Of a stretch of DNA of 10,014 bases, positions 1 to 5,882 are shown one piece after another (within the stretch, counting starts at the first letter, position 1; each line of letters starts with the position of its first letter). Location of the stretch: the NCBI GenBank assembly GCA_014384545.1, contig JACNFQ010000076.1:1-10014 (forward strand). Reading direction: 5' to 3'. The translations under genes and the position numbers were made by a program. This DNA comes from a bacterium (GTDB taxonomy: Bacteria > UBP7 > UBA6624). A model generated the notes under the pieces. The model searched no databases, was not told the origin of the DNA, and saw only the letters and a program-made list of their open reading frames with translations.

Positions 1-159
1 AAGACGATTCGCACCGAGATTCGAGGCTCTGCAGCGCCTATCAATGTGCTCAAGGCGATGATCAAGGGGCTAAGCCTCATGAGAGACCCTCGTCGCTTGG
101 CGGCATTGCGTGGACTACCTCTAGAGAAGATTTGGTCAAACCCAGAGGTGCCTGCCTAA
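1..159 (+). CDS. rpsE: Ribosomal protein S5 (uS5), C-terminal end only
   Basis: Frame 1 is open from the window edge to TAA at 157-159, giving the last 52 residues of a protein whose 5' part lies upstream. The segment reads like the S5 C-terminal domain: an 'APINVLKAMIKGL' stretch followed by 'AALRGLPLEKIW' matches the family's usual 'NPINVVKAT..GL' and 'AALRG.SVEEI'. S5 belongs to the 30S subunit and contributes to decoding accuracy and mRNA entry. The stop overlaps the ATG of rplO by one base (TAATG). In most bacteria rpmD (L30) lies between rpsE and rplO; here there is no room for it. I first considered L30 for this fragment but the residues fit S5. The tail after the conserved region (SNPEVPA) is lineage-specific. 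Confidence 0.88.
   Translation, partial: KTIRTEIRGSAAPINVLKAMIKGLSLMRDPRRLAALRGLPLEKIWSNPEVPA
144..150 (+). promoter_or_regulatory. Ribosome binding site for rplO
   Basis: AGAGGTG lies 8 nt before the ATG at 159, inside the rpsE 3' end. It supports starting rplO at 159 rather than at the in-frame TTG at 132, which would overlap rpsE by 28 bases and add nine residues unlike L15. Confidence 0.6.
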
Positions 160-590
160 TGGACTACAACGATTTGGTCCGGATCAAACGAAAGAGGATT
201 CGTGTGGGACGGGGAAAGGGCGGGAGAAGAGGTAAAGATGCTGGACGGGGTATGAAGGGTGCAAAGCACCGTTCTGGGTACACCCCCCCACCTCTGTACG
301 AAGGAGGCTCTTTGCCCCAGCACCGTCGTGTCGTCTCGTTGGGAGGTTTTACGAATATCAACGCTGTCGTCTACGAGGTGGTGAATGTCGGGCAGTTGGA
401 CTGTTTTGAAGAAGGCGCAGAAATCGGTATTCAGGACTTGGTTGAAAAGGGGTTGGTTAGAAAGAAGGGGTTGGTGAAGCTGTTGGGAGCTGGTGAGGTG
501 AGGCACTCTTTGACGATTACAGTTGATAGGGCGAGTGCTGCGGCGATTGAAAAGGTGGAAAAAGCTAAGGGGAAGGTTGTCCTGACTTGA
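159..590 (+). CDS. rplO: Ribosomal protein L15 (uL15)
   Basis: This 143-residue protein is a 50S subunit component that binds 23S rRNA late in assembly. The N-terminal part is the typical glycine- and arginine-rich extension (GRGKGGRRGKDAGRG at about 18-31, followed by KHRSG and YEGGSLP in place of the common FEGGQMP). The C-terminal globular domain ends with GAGEVRHSLTITVDRAS and an alanine/lysine helix, as in the family (about 144 residues in E. coli). The start ATG at 159 overlaps the rpsE stop (TAATG) and has a ribosome binding site at 144-150. The stop TGA (588-590) overlaps the TTG start of secY. Gene order rplO-secY is conserved in bacteria. Identification is firm; the only uncertainty is the alternative TTG at 132. 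Confidence 0.95.
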   Translation: MDYNDLVRIKRKRIRVGRGKGGRRGKDAGRGMKGAKHRSGYTPPPLYEGGSLPQHRRVVSLGGFTNINAVVYEVVNVGQLDCFEEGAEIGIQDLVEKGLVRKKGLVKLLGAGEVRHSLTITVDRASAAAIEKVEKAKGKVVLT

Positions 591-1870
591 GCGCGAGGCA
601 GAAAGAGCGTGCCACTCAGTTGATGTCCGAGGCTTTTTCAAGCCCGGAACTCAAGAAGAGGGTGGGGTTTACCGCATTGGGGTTGTTGGTCTTTACTTTA
701 GGTAGCCACATCCCTTTGCCAGGTATCAACCACGAAGCTCTGGGAGGGCTCTTTGGAGAAGGGGGCATCTTGAATCTTCTGGATATGTTTTCGGGAGGTG
801 CTCTAAAGAGGTTTAGTATCTTCGCATTGGGCATCATGCCCTACATCAACGCCAGCATCATGATGCAGGTGCTTACCTATGCTATCCCCTCTTTGGAAGA
901 GCTCCAAAAGGAAAGAGGGGAGGAAGGACGCCGTCTTATCGGGAAATGGACACGGTATCTGACTGTCGTCGTGGCTGTGATTCAAGGGATTAGTTTCCTA
1001 GCTTTGTTTCGGCAAGGAGGGATTCTTTCACAGACCGATACCCTCCATCTTGGGATCATCATCATTACACTCGTTGCTGGGACGACTTTCTTGATGTGGT
1101 TGGGTGATGAAATGACCGAAAAAGGGATTGGGAATGGTGTCTCTCTTCTCATTTTTGCGGGAATCGTGATGCGTTTCCCAACGATGATTGCGCAACAGAT
1201 TCAGATTGTTCGAGAGAATCCTGCAGCCGCTGGAGCGTTTGTATTCTTTGGGCTATTCCTATTGCTCTTGGTCACTGGAATCGTCTTTATTCAACTTGCG
1301 GAGAGACGGATCCCCATTCGGTATTCCACCCGAACAGTCGGCAGGCAGATTGTGGGGGGGCAGGTTTCCTATCTACCCGTCCGTATCGATATTGCGGGTG
1401 TGATTCCTATCATTTTTGCGATTTCTGCTCTGTTGATTCCCCAAACCCTCTCCAACTTCATTCCTTCATGGCAGGGGCCCGTGGGGCAGTTTTTAGGGAG
1501 CCCGTGGTACTACCTTGTACTGGGTGGTTTGGTTCTGTTCTTTACATTCCTCTACTCGTCCATCACTTTCAAACCTGATGATATCGCAAAGAATCTAAAA
1601 AAGGGAGGTGGGTTTATTCCTGGGATTCGTCCAGGTAAGAACACAGAGGAGTTTATCGCTCAGGTTCAAGAAAAGATCACCCTAATCGGTGCCCTGTATT
1701 TGGCGATTGTCGCTGTCCTACCTCAGATGATTGCGAATGCAGCGAATGTCTCTCAGTTTGCGATTGGGGGAACGGGGCTTATTATCGTGGTGGGGGTTAG
1801 TTTGGATACGATGAGGCAACTAGAAGCTCATGTCGTCAGTCGCCAATATAAGGGGTTCTTGAAGACTTGA
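587..1870 (+). CDS. secY: Protein translocase subunit SecY
   Basis: This is the pore subunit of the SecYEG channel, which moves unfolded proteins across or into the cytoplasmic membrane with SecA or ribosomes. At 427 residues it has normal length and about ten hydrophobic segments. Both family signatures are present: ALGIMPYINASIMMQ (80-94), and WLGDEMTEKGIGNGVSLLI (171-189). The plug region follows TM1 (about 52-72), the cytosolic loop has STRTVGRQIVGGQ (247-259), and the C-terminal loop has KKGGGFIPGIRPGKNTEEF (338-356). The chosen start is TTG 587, which overlaps the rplO stop (TTGA) and has a purine-rich AAGGGGAAGG at 567-576; an ATG at 623 would give a shorter N-terminus with little upstream signal. 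The stop overlaps the adk ATG. A G7 run (1354-1360) encodes two glycines. Confidence 0.97.
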   Translation: MSARQKERATQLMSEAFSSPELKKRVGFTALGLLVFTLGSHIPLPGINHEALGGLFGEGGILNLLDMFSGGALKRFSIFALGIMPYINASIMMQVLTYAIPSLEELQKERGEEGRRLIGKWTRYLTVVVAVIQGISFLALFRQGGILSQTDTLHLGIIIITLVAGTTFLMWLGDEMTEKGIGNGVSLLIFAGIVMRFPTMIAQQIQIVRENPAAAGAFVFFGLFLLLLVTGIVFIQLAERRIPIRYSTRTVGRQIVGGQVSYLPVRIDIAGVIPIIFAISALLIPQTLSNFIPSWQGPVGQFLGSPWYYLVLGGLVLFFTFLYSSITFKPDDIAKNLKKGGGFIPGIRPGKNTEEFIAQVQEKITLIGALYLAIVAVLPQMIANAANVSQFAIGGTGLIIVVGVSLDTMRQLEAHVVSRQYKGFLKT

Positions 1871-2499
1871 TGAGAGGTTGCGTTCTTTTGGGACCTCCTG
1901 GTGCTGGGAAGGGGACACAGGCGACCGCCTTGGCAGAGAGGATGGGTATGGTTCATCTTTCAACAGGTGATTTGATCCGGGAAGAGATTCAAACCCGATC
2001 CCCCTTAGGTATCAAAGTGGAATCCCTCGTATCTAGAGGAGAGTTGGTGGGGGATGGCTTGGTGATGGCTCTCGTTGCCAATCGGTTAGAGGGTAAGGAA
2101 AGTAAGTGGATTCTCTTTGATGGTATCCCCAGAACCGTGGGGCAAGCTCAAACTCTTGAAGGAATCTGTCATGTTGACCTTGTCCCTCTGTTGGTTGTGC
2201 CCGATGAGGTCGTATTGGAGCGGATTGATGGACGGAGAGAAGATCCTGTGACGGGTCAGATTTACCACCTCGTTACGAATCCTCCACCCGATGAGATCAT
2301 CGATAGGTTGGTGCAAAGAAAAGATGATGCCTCATTGGAAACGGTCAAGGCTAGGCTAGATGTTTACCGACAAGAGACGGCACCGGTGATTGATTGGTAC
2401 GAACAATTGGGGCTACTCCACCCCATCGATGGAACATCTTCGCCTTCAAGAATCACTGATGCTCTCGTTGTATTGCTTGAGGAGAGGGTCTGTTCGTGA
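1870..2499 (+). CDS. adk: Adenylate kinase
   Basis: A cytoplasmic enzyme of 209 residues that interconverts ATP + AMP and 2 ADP, keeping adenylate pools balanced. The P-loop GPPGAGKGT is at 8-16, the AMP-binding STGDLIREE at 31-39, and the usual DGFPRT motif reads DGIPRT at 84-89 (Phe to Ile). The LID begins with GRREDPVTGQIYH (121-133) and has no zinc cysteines; it ends with NPPPDEIIDRLVQRKDD, two residues shorter by eye between NPP and RKDD than the common bacterial long form and resembling plant/organelle-like forms. The late helix ETVKARLDVYRQETAPVIDWY is typical. Start ATG 1870 overlaps the secY stop (TGATG); TTG at 1867 would add one residue and cannot be excluded. The usual next gene map (methionine aminopeptidase) is absent. 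Confidence 0.95.
   Translation: MRGCVLLGPPGAGKGTQATALAERMGMVHLSTGDLIREEIQTRSPLGIKVESLVSRGELVGDGLVMALVANRLEGKESKWILFDGIPRTVGQAQTLEGICHVDLVPLLVVPDEVVLERIDGRREDPVTGQIYHLVTNPPPDEIIDRLVQRKDDASLETVKARLDVYRQETAPVIDWYEQLGLLHPIDGTSSPSRITDALVVLLEERVCS
2483..2488 (+). promoter_or_regulatory. Ribosome binding site for infA
   Basis: AGAGGG, inside the adk 3' end and part of a longer purine stretch from 2479, lies 7 nt before the GTG at 2496. It supports use of that non-ATG start, which overlaps the adk stop as GTGA. Confidence 0.55.
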
Positions 2500-2762
2500 A
2501 GGCTGAGAAGAAGATAGAAGTGCAGGCTCAGGTGGTCAAAGCATTACCTGGAGGACGGTTCCTTGTGAAGGTGGGTAAGCACCATGTGACGGCTCATATC
2601 GCAGGACGCATTCGGAAGTTCTTTATCCAAGTGATGCCTGGTGACTTTGTCCGCCTAGAAGTTAGTCCTTACGATTCCACAAAAGGGAGAATCACTTACA
2701 GGTTTTACGACGAAGCAGAAGCGAAAAAAGAGAGAATGGAGGGGCGAAAGTCCGAAAAGTAG
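2496..2762 (+). CDS. infA: Translation initiation factor IF-1
   Basis: IF-1 binds the A site of the 30S subunit during initiation and cooperates with IF-2 and IF-3. The single OB-fold domain is recognisable: [12 protein letters not shown] (13-24), [12 protein letters not shown] (32-43), [14 protein letters not shown] (47-60) and GRITYRF (64-70). The protein has 88 residues because about 18 charged residues (71-88, rich in Glu, Lys and Arg) follow the point where most bacterial IF-1 proteins end (about 72 residues). The loop before TAHIAG is one residue shorter by eye than in E. coli. The GTG start overlaps the adk stop by four bases, so translation is probably coupled. The TAG stop is two bases before rpmJ. 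Confidence 0.94.
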   Translation: MKAEKKIEVQAQVVKALPGGRFLVKVGKHHVTAHIAGRIRKFFIQVMPGDFVRLEVSPYDSTKGRITYRFYDEAEAKKERMEGRKSEK

Positions 2763-2764
2763 TT

Positions 2765-2878
2765 ATGAAAGTCAAATCCTCACTTAAGCGAATCTGTCAA
2801 AACTGCCGTTTGGTGCGCCGTTCGGGACGACTCTACCGCATCTGTTCTAATCGCCGGCATTCCGGGAGGCAAGGGTAA
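2765..2878 (+). CDS. rpmJ: Ribosomal protein L36 (bL36)
   Basis: This tiny 37-residue 50S protein is read as ATG 2765 to TAA 2876-2878. It has the zinc-ribbon layout of the canonical C+ form of L36: Cys11, Cys14, Cys27 and His32 (C-x2-C-x12-C-x4-H). The N-terminus [11 protein letters not shown] and the basic C-terminus ending in RQG agree with the family (MKVR.SVK.IC...KQG). It stabilises a region of 23S rRNA near the GTPase centre. It sits between infA (2-nt gap) and rpsM (one-base overlap, TAATG), its usual place between infA and the alpha operon. It is short enough to be missed by gene callers, but length, residues and position agree. Confidence 0.95.
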   Translation: MKVKSSLKRICQNCRLVRRSGRLYRICSNRRHSGRQG

Positions 2879-3243
2879 TGGCCAGAATCTCAGGATACGA
2901 AGTGCCCGATAAGAAGGTCGCTTGGGTCGCCTTGACGGCGATCTTTGGTATTGGACCCACTTCTGCCAAGAAGATCTTGGCGCGTGCGCGCATCGATGAA
3001 ACGAAGCGTATCAAGGATTTGGCAGAGAATGACTTGGCGCGCATTCGTAGTGTCATAGAGAGTGATTTTGTGGTAGGGGGTGCCCTCCGTGAACGGATTC
3101 AAAAAGACCATCAGCGTTTGGGGGATATCGCTTGTTATCGTGGTGAGAGACGGAAACGTGGTTTGCCCAGCAGAGGACAAAAGACCCAAAAGAATGCTCG
3201 GTCACACAAAGGCTCTCGCCCCAGTGCAATTAGGAGGAAGTAG
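2878..3243 (+). CDS. rpsM: Ribosomal protein S13 (uS13)
   Basis: S13 sits in the head of the 30S subunit, contacting the P-site tRNA and forming the bridge to L5. The 121 residues match the family end to end: [13 protein letters not shown] at the start, the helix-hairpin-helix FGIGPTSAKKIL (23-34), and the rRNA-binding tail CYRGERRKRGLPSRGQKT (86-103) with KNARSHKG after it. The ATG overlaps the rpmJ stop and is preceded by GGGAGG at 2864-2869 (8 nt spacing). rpsK begins directly after the TAG stop with no gap. Small peculiarity: CYRGERRKRG replaces the common CYRG.RHRRG. Confidence 0.96.
   Translation: MARISGYEVPDKKVAWVALTAIFGIGPTSAKKILARARIDETKRIKDLAENDLARIRSVIESDFVVGGALRERIQKDHQRLGDIACYRGERRKRGLPSRGQKTQKNARSHKGSRPSAIRRK
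3232..3237 (+). promoter_or_regulatory. Ribosome binding site for rpsK
   Basis: A perfect AGGAGG inside the last codons of rpsM, 6 nt before the ATG at 3244. It is one of the strongest sites in the window and fixes the rpsK start directly after the rpsM stop. Confidence 0.7.
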
Positions 3244-3642
3244 ATGGCTCAGCGTAGAGAGAAGAAGACCGTCCGCAGTAAGAAGAGGAAGATTCATATT
3301 CCTTCAGGAGTTGTCCATATCAAGTCAAGTTATAACAACACCCTGATTTCGTTGACGGACCTCCAAGGGAATGTGTTGGCGTGGTCGTCTGGAGGACATA
3401 TTGGTTATAAAGGTGCGCGAAAAGGGACTGCTTTTTCGGCTCAGCAAGCTGCAGAGACTTTGGTCAGGGCTGCTCACGAATACCAGATGAAAAAAGTGAA
3501 CATCATCACCAAGGGGCCAGGACCTGGACGAGAGCCTGTCATTCGTTCTTTTCAAGGTTCCGAGATTGAAGTTGAGACGATCAAGGACATCACTCCGCGC
3601 CCCCATAACGGGACGAGAGATAAGAGACCCAAGAGGAAATAA
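3244..3642 (+). CDS. rpsK: Ribosomal protein S11 (uS11)
   Basis: S11 lies on the 30S platform near the mRNA exit and the E site. The 132-residue protein has a basic N-terminus, then SSYNNTLISLTDLQGNVLAWSS (28-49), GYKGARKGTAFSAQQAAE (54-71), the invariant GPGPGRE (91-97), and the C-terminal DITPRPHNGTR (115-125). The family normally reads HNGCRPPK at the end; here Thr-Arg-Asp replaces Cys-Arg-Pro. It starts right after the rpsM stop. An 11-nt spacer containing AAGGAAGG separates it from rpoA; in many bacteria rpsD (S4) would lie here but it is absent. Confidence 0.96.
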   Translation: MAQRREKKTVRSKKRKIHIPSGVVHIKSSYNNTLISLTDLQGNVLAWSSGGHIGYKGARKGTAFSAQQAAETLVRAAHEYQMKKVNIITKGPGPGREPVIRSFQGSEIEVETIKDITPRPHNGTRDKRPKRK

Positions 3643-3648
3643 GGAAGG
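3641..3648 (+). promoter_or_regulatory. Ribosome binding site for rpoA
   Basis: AAGGAAGG begins within the rpsK stop and ends 5 nt before the rpoA ATG at 3654. Confidence 0.6.
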
Positions 3649-3653
3649 TAAAG

Positions 3654-4646
3654 ATGATCAAGTTTGAAAAAGTTCAGATGCGCGTAGCGCACGAATCCGA
3701 GGACAAGACGGAGGCCTCCTTGGAGATTCTTCCCCTTGTAAGGGGTTGGGGTCACACATTAGGGACAGCATACAGGCGAGTTCTCATGTCGAGTGTACGG
3801 GGAACCGCTGTCACTTTCGTTGATTTTCGGAGGGTTGAGTTCAAGGGCGAACCGATAGCTGTGCTCCATGAATACCAGACTTTACCAGGCGTGCGGGAAA
3901 CAGTGATGGAGATCGCACAGAACTTCCGAGCTTGTCCTTTTCGTCTAAAGAATGAAGAGACTGTGGCGATTCTCAGTTTGAGTGCTAATAAAGCTGGAAA
4001 AGTCGTGATCGGGATGGCTAAATGCCCTCCAGAAGTTGAAGTGATAAACCCCGATGTCTATCTCTTCCAACTGGAGAAAGGTGCAGAAATAGAACTGAGC
4101 ATCGGTCTTAGAGAGAACAGAGGGTTTATCTCTTCTCCCGAACTGAGACCTTCTGAGGTCAATCCCGAATGGAAGGGGAGTTTTCCAACGGGTGTCGTCC
4201 GAGTTGACGCTGATCACAGCCCGGTCTTGGGTGTATACCCAGAAACAGAACCTTTTCGAGTGGGAGAATCTGGTGATTACGAAAAGTTGACATTACGGAT
4301 AAGGGTGCGAGAGGGGTATACAGCTGAAGCGGCATTCCGTGAAGCGAATGGGATGCTCCAAGAGCACTTTACTTTACTAAATGATAAGGGATGGCCACAG
4401 GATTTGGGGCTTCTCCAACCGATCCCAAGAGAAAACCCTGCACCGACACCGACACCTTTGAGCGAACTTGAACTCACCGATCGTCGTGTCTTGAATGCTC
4501 TCTTTGCGAATGGGATTGACTCGGTAGAGGGACTTTTGTCTTTCCGCGAACGAGAACTTAGGCAACTCAACCGCATTGGTGACATCGCTCGCAAAAAAAT
4601 TGAGACAGCGGTTGAGAACGCGGGATTGAAGTTTAGGGACAACTAA
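3654..4646 (+). CDS. rpoA: DNA-directed RNA polymerase subunit alpha
   Basis: Alpha dimerises to scaffold beta and beta' and, through its C-terminal domain, touches promoter UP elements and activators. The 330 residues have the normal two-domain plan. The N-terminal domain (about 12-240) has the dimerisation motif GWGHTLGTAYRRVLMSS (31-47), INPD (131-134), RGF (156-158) and VDADHSPV (184-191), each a mild variant of the family form. A proline-rich linker (PAPTPTP, 262-268) leads to the C-terminal helix-hairpin-helix domain (268-330). There, by my eye alignment to E. coli, R265 and N268 are kept (here R278 and N281), but the conserved G-K-K-S of the DNA-contacting hairpin is G-D-I-A (309-312) and the E302 equivalent is Lys. 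Subunit identity is certain; DNA contact by this domain may differ from the textbook case. The stop overlaps the rplQ ATG (TAATG). Confidence 0.97.
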   Translation: MIKFEKVQMRVAHESEDKTEASLEILPLVRGWGHTLGTAYRRVLMSSVRGTAVTFVDFRRVEFKGEPIAVLHEYQTLPGVRETVMEIAQNFRACPFRLKNEETVAILSLSANKAGKVVIGMAKCPPEVEVINPDVYLFQLEKGAEIELSIGLRENRGFISSPELRPSEVNPEWKGSFPTGVVRVDADHSPVLGVYPETEPFRVGESGDYEKLTLRIRVREGYTAEAAFREANGMLQEHFTLLNDKGWPQDLGLLQPIPRENPAPTPTPLSELELTDRRVLNALFANGIDSVEGLLSFRERELRQLNRIGDIARKKIETAVENAGLKFRDN

Positions 4647-5038
4647 TGAGACATCGCCTCCATTCCAACCGACTTTCTCGCCCTACAGGGGCACGAAAGG
4701 CTCTTCTTAGAAGGATGGCAGCCTCAGTGATTCTTGAAGGGAAAATCCGTACGACTTGGGCCAAAGCAAAGGTCGTTGCTGGGGTGGTGGATTCCTTGGC
4801 GGCATCGGCATCAAAAGGTAAGGAATACCGACAGATAAGGAAGGTGATGTCCAAACTACCCTCCGGCGATTTGGGAGAAAAAGCAAGCCGAGCTCTCTTT
4901 GATCATGTGGAAGGAGCGAAACGCCAAACTGGTTTTGTCCGTGTCCTAAAGTTGGCAAAGCGACGAAAGGGAGATGGTGCCGAAATGGCACAAGTAGAGC
5001 TCATTGCGTTGAATGAGGGAGGAGATCCAGATGATTAA
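4646..5038 (+). CDS. rplQ: Ribosomal protein L17 (bL17)
   Basis: L17 is a 50S protein near the exit tunnel. The 130 residues begin MRHRLHSNRLSRPTGARKALLRRMAASVI, where the family reads MRHR..GR.L.R...HR.A..RN...SL, followed by KIRTTWAKAKVV (33-44), the usual 'I.TT..KAKE.R' helix. The C-terminal part has TGFVRVLKLAKRRKGDGAEMA, matching 'GGYTRI.K...R.GD.A.MA', and VELI. rpoA-rplQ adjacency is nearly universal in bacteria. ATG 4646 overlaps the rpoA stop, and AGGG at 4635-4638 could serve as a weak ribosome binding site. The 3' end overlaps rplM by 8 bases and contains its strong ribosome binding site. Confidence 0.95.
   Translation: MRHRLHSNRLSRPTGARKALLRRMAASVILEGKIRTTWAKAKVVAGVVDSLAASASKGKEYRQIRKVMSKLPSGDLGEKASRALFDHVEGAKRQTGFVRVLKLAKRRKGDGAEMAQVELIALNEGGDPDD
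5015..5024 (+). promoter_or_regulatory. Ribosome binding site for rplM
   Basis: GAGGGAGGAG lies 6 nt before the ATG at 5031 and inside rplQ. It decides the rplM start: an upstream in-frame ATG at 5013 would place this site within the gene and add six residues. Confidence 0.7.
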
Positions 5039-5471
5039 GGGTACTAAAACGACTTTTCCAAAGGGTGCAGTTCCCACAAGACCTTGGTTCTTGATTGATG
5101 CCAAAGATCAGGTTTTGGGGCGACTGGCCACGAAGATTGCGGGTCTCCTGATGGGCGTAGATCTGACGGAACGATCACCCCATGTGGACGGAGGGGGATT
5201 CGTCGTTGTTTTGGGTTCGGAGGGTGTCGTTCTTTCGGGATCTAAGGAGACCGACAAGGTTTATTACCACCACACAATGAGACCTGGTAGACTGAAGAAG
5301 GAGAACCCCGCTTCTTTACGAGCAAGACGCCCCGAGGAGATTGTGAGAAGAGCTGTAAAGGGAATGTTGCCTACGTCCTCTAATAGAAAGGAGAGGATGG
5401 CGCGCCTGAAGATCTATAAGGGTCAGGAACATCCTCATCAGGCTCAACAACCTCAGGAGGTTACACTCTGA
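5031..5471 (+). CDS. rplM: Ribosomal protein L13 (uL13)
   Basis: L13 is an early-binding 50S assembly protein. The 146 residues include RPWFLIDAKDQVLGRLAT (17-34), the family's 'W.VVDA....LGRLAT', then SPHVDGGGFVVVL (49-61), KVYYHHT (76-82), the ARRPEEIVRRAVKGMLP block (98-114) and the C-terminal LKIYKGQEHPHQAQQPQ. These are all expected landmarks, and length is normal. The start at 5031 is set by the strong ribosome binding site at 5015-5024. It overlaps rplQ by eight bases and its TGA overlaps the rpsI ATG (TGATG). The rplM-rpsI pair is conserved; here it is attached directly to the alpha-type cluster without the truA or ECF-transporter genes that often lie between. Confidence 0.96.
   Translation: MIKGTKTTFPKGAVPTRPWFLIDAKDQVLGRLATKIAGLLMGVDLTERSPHVDGGGFVVVLGSEGVVLSGSKETDKVYYHHTMRPGRLKKENPASLRARRPEEIVRRAVKGMLPTSSNRKERMARLKIYKGQEHPHQAQQPQEVTL
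5455..5460 (+). promoter_or_regulatory. Ribosome binding site for rpsI
   Basis: AGGAGG (followed by TT) inside the rplM 3' end, 10 nt before the ATG at 5471. It supports that start and the one-base overlap with rplM. Confidence 0.6.
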
Positions 5472-5869
5472 TGCACTCCGCAGTAGGAAGGAGAAAACGG
5501 GCAGTCGCAGTGGCGACTTTGCTAGAAGGAGAGGTCACTAAGGGCATTGTGGTAAATGGACTTCCTGTTGAGGATTATTTCCATTCTCAGACTAAGGTCA
5601 CTGAAGCGTTGGCACCACTAGCAATCGCTCGTGAGAAGTGGAGTGAGGGAGAGATGGACCATTGGAGGGTGAAAGTGGAGGGAGGTGGGCTATCTGGACA
5701 GGCTGGGGCTATCTCTTTGTCGCTAGCTCGCACATTGGTAAAAGTAGATCCCACCTTGCGTACCGCTCTTCGAAAAGGAGGTCTCCTGACTCGAGACCCT
5801 CGCGAAAAAGAACGAAGAAAATACGGTCTAAAGAAAGCCCGCAAGGCGCCTCAGTTCAGCAAGAGGTAG
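5471..5869 (+). CDS. rpsI: Ribosomal protein S9 (uS9)
   Basis: S9 is a 30S head protein whose C-terminal tail reaches the P-site tRNA anticodon loop. The 132 residues start with GRRKRAVAVATLL (6-18), the usual 'GRRK.AVARV.L', then VNGLPVEDYF (28-37), GGGLSGQAGAISLSLAR (71-87), and TRDPREKERRKYGLKKARKAPQ leading to the invariant terminal QFSKR (128-132). Length is normal. The start ATG overlaps the rplM stop. A 13-nt spacer, the longest in the window, separates it from cdaA; that spacer has no sign of a terminator or promoter, so transcription most likely continues. Confidence 0.97.
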   Translation: MHSAVGRRKRAVAVATLLEGEVTKGIVVNGLPVEDYFHSQTKVTEALAPLAIAREKWSEGEMDHWRVKVEGGGLSGQAGAISLSLARTLVKVDPTLRTALRKGGLLTRDPREKERRKYGLKKARKAPQFSKR

Positions 5870-5882
5870 TAGACTTCCTCCG

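Noticed and set aside
1-159. Partial first gene as rpmD (L30), expected before rplO
   Set aside because: The residues match the S5 C-terminus (APINVLKA..., AALRG) and not the L30 pattern.
156-641. 161-residue antisense open frame across rplO
   Set aside because: Lies opposite a certain ribosomal gene, has no recognisable domain, and low-complexity Ser/Pro/Thr content typical of a reverse-strand shadow.
3080-3346. Overlapping + strand open frame across rpsM/rpsK
   Set aside because: Out of frame with two conserved ribosomal genes and without any family resemblance.
4277-4642. 121-residue antisense open frame opposite the end of rpoA
   Set aside because: Shadow of a conserved gene; Ser/Arg-rich with no motif and no ribosome binding site of note.
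5862-5882. Possible terminator or promoter in the rpsI-cdaA spacer
   Set aside because: Only a 4-bp complementarity (GAGG / CCTC) with no U-run, and too short for a promoter with -35 and -10 boxes.
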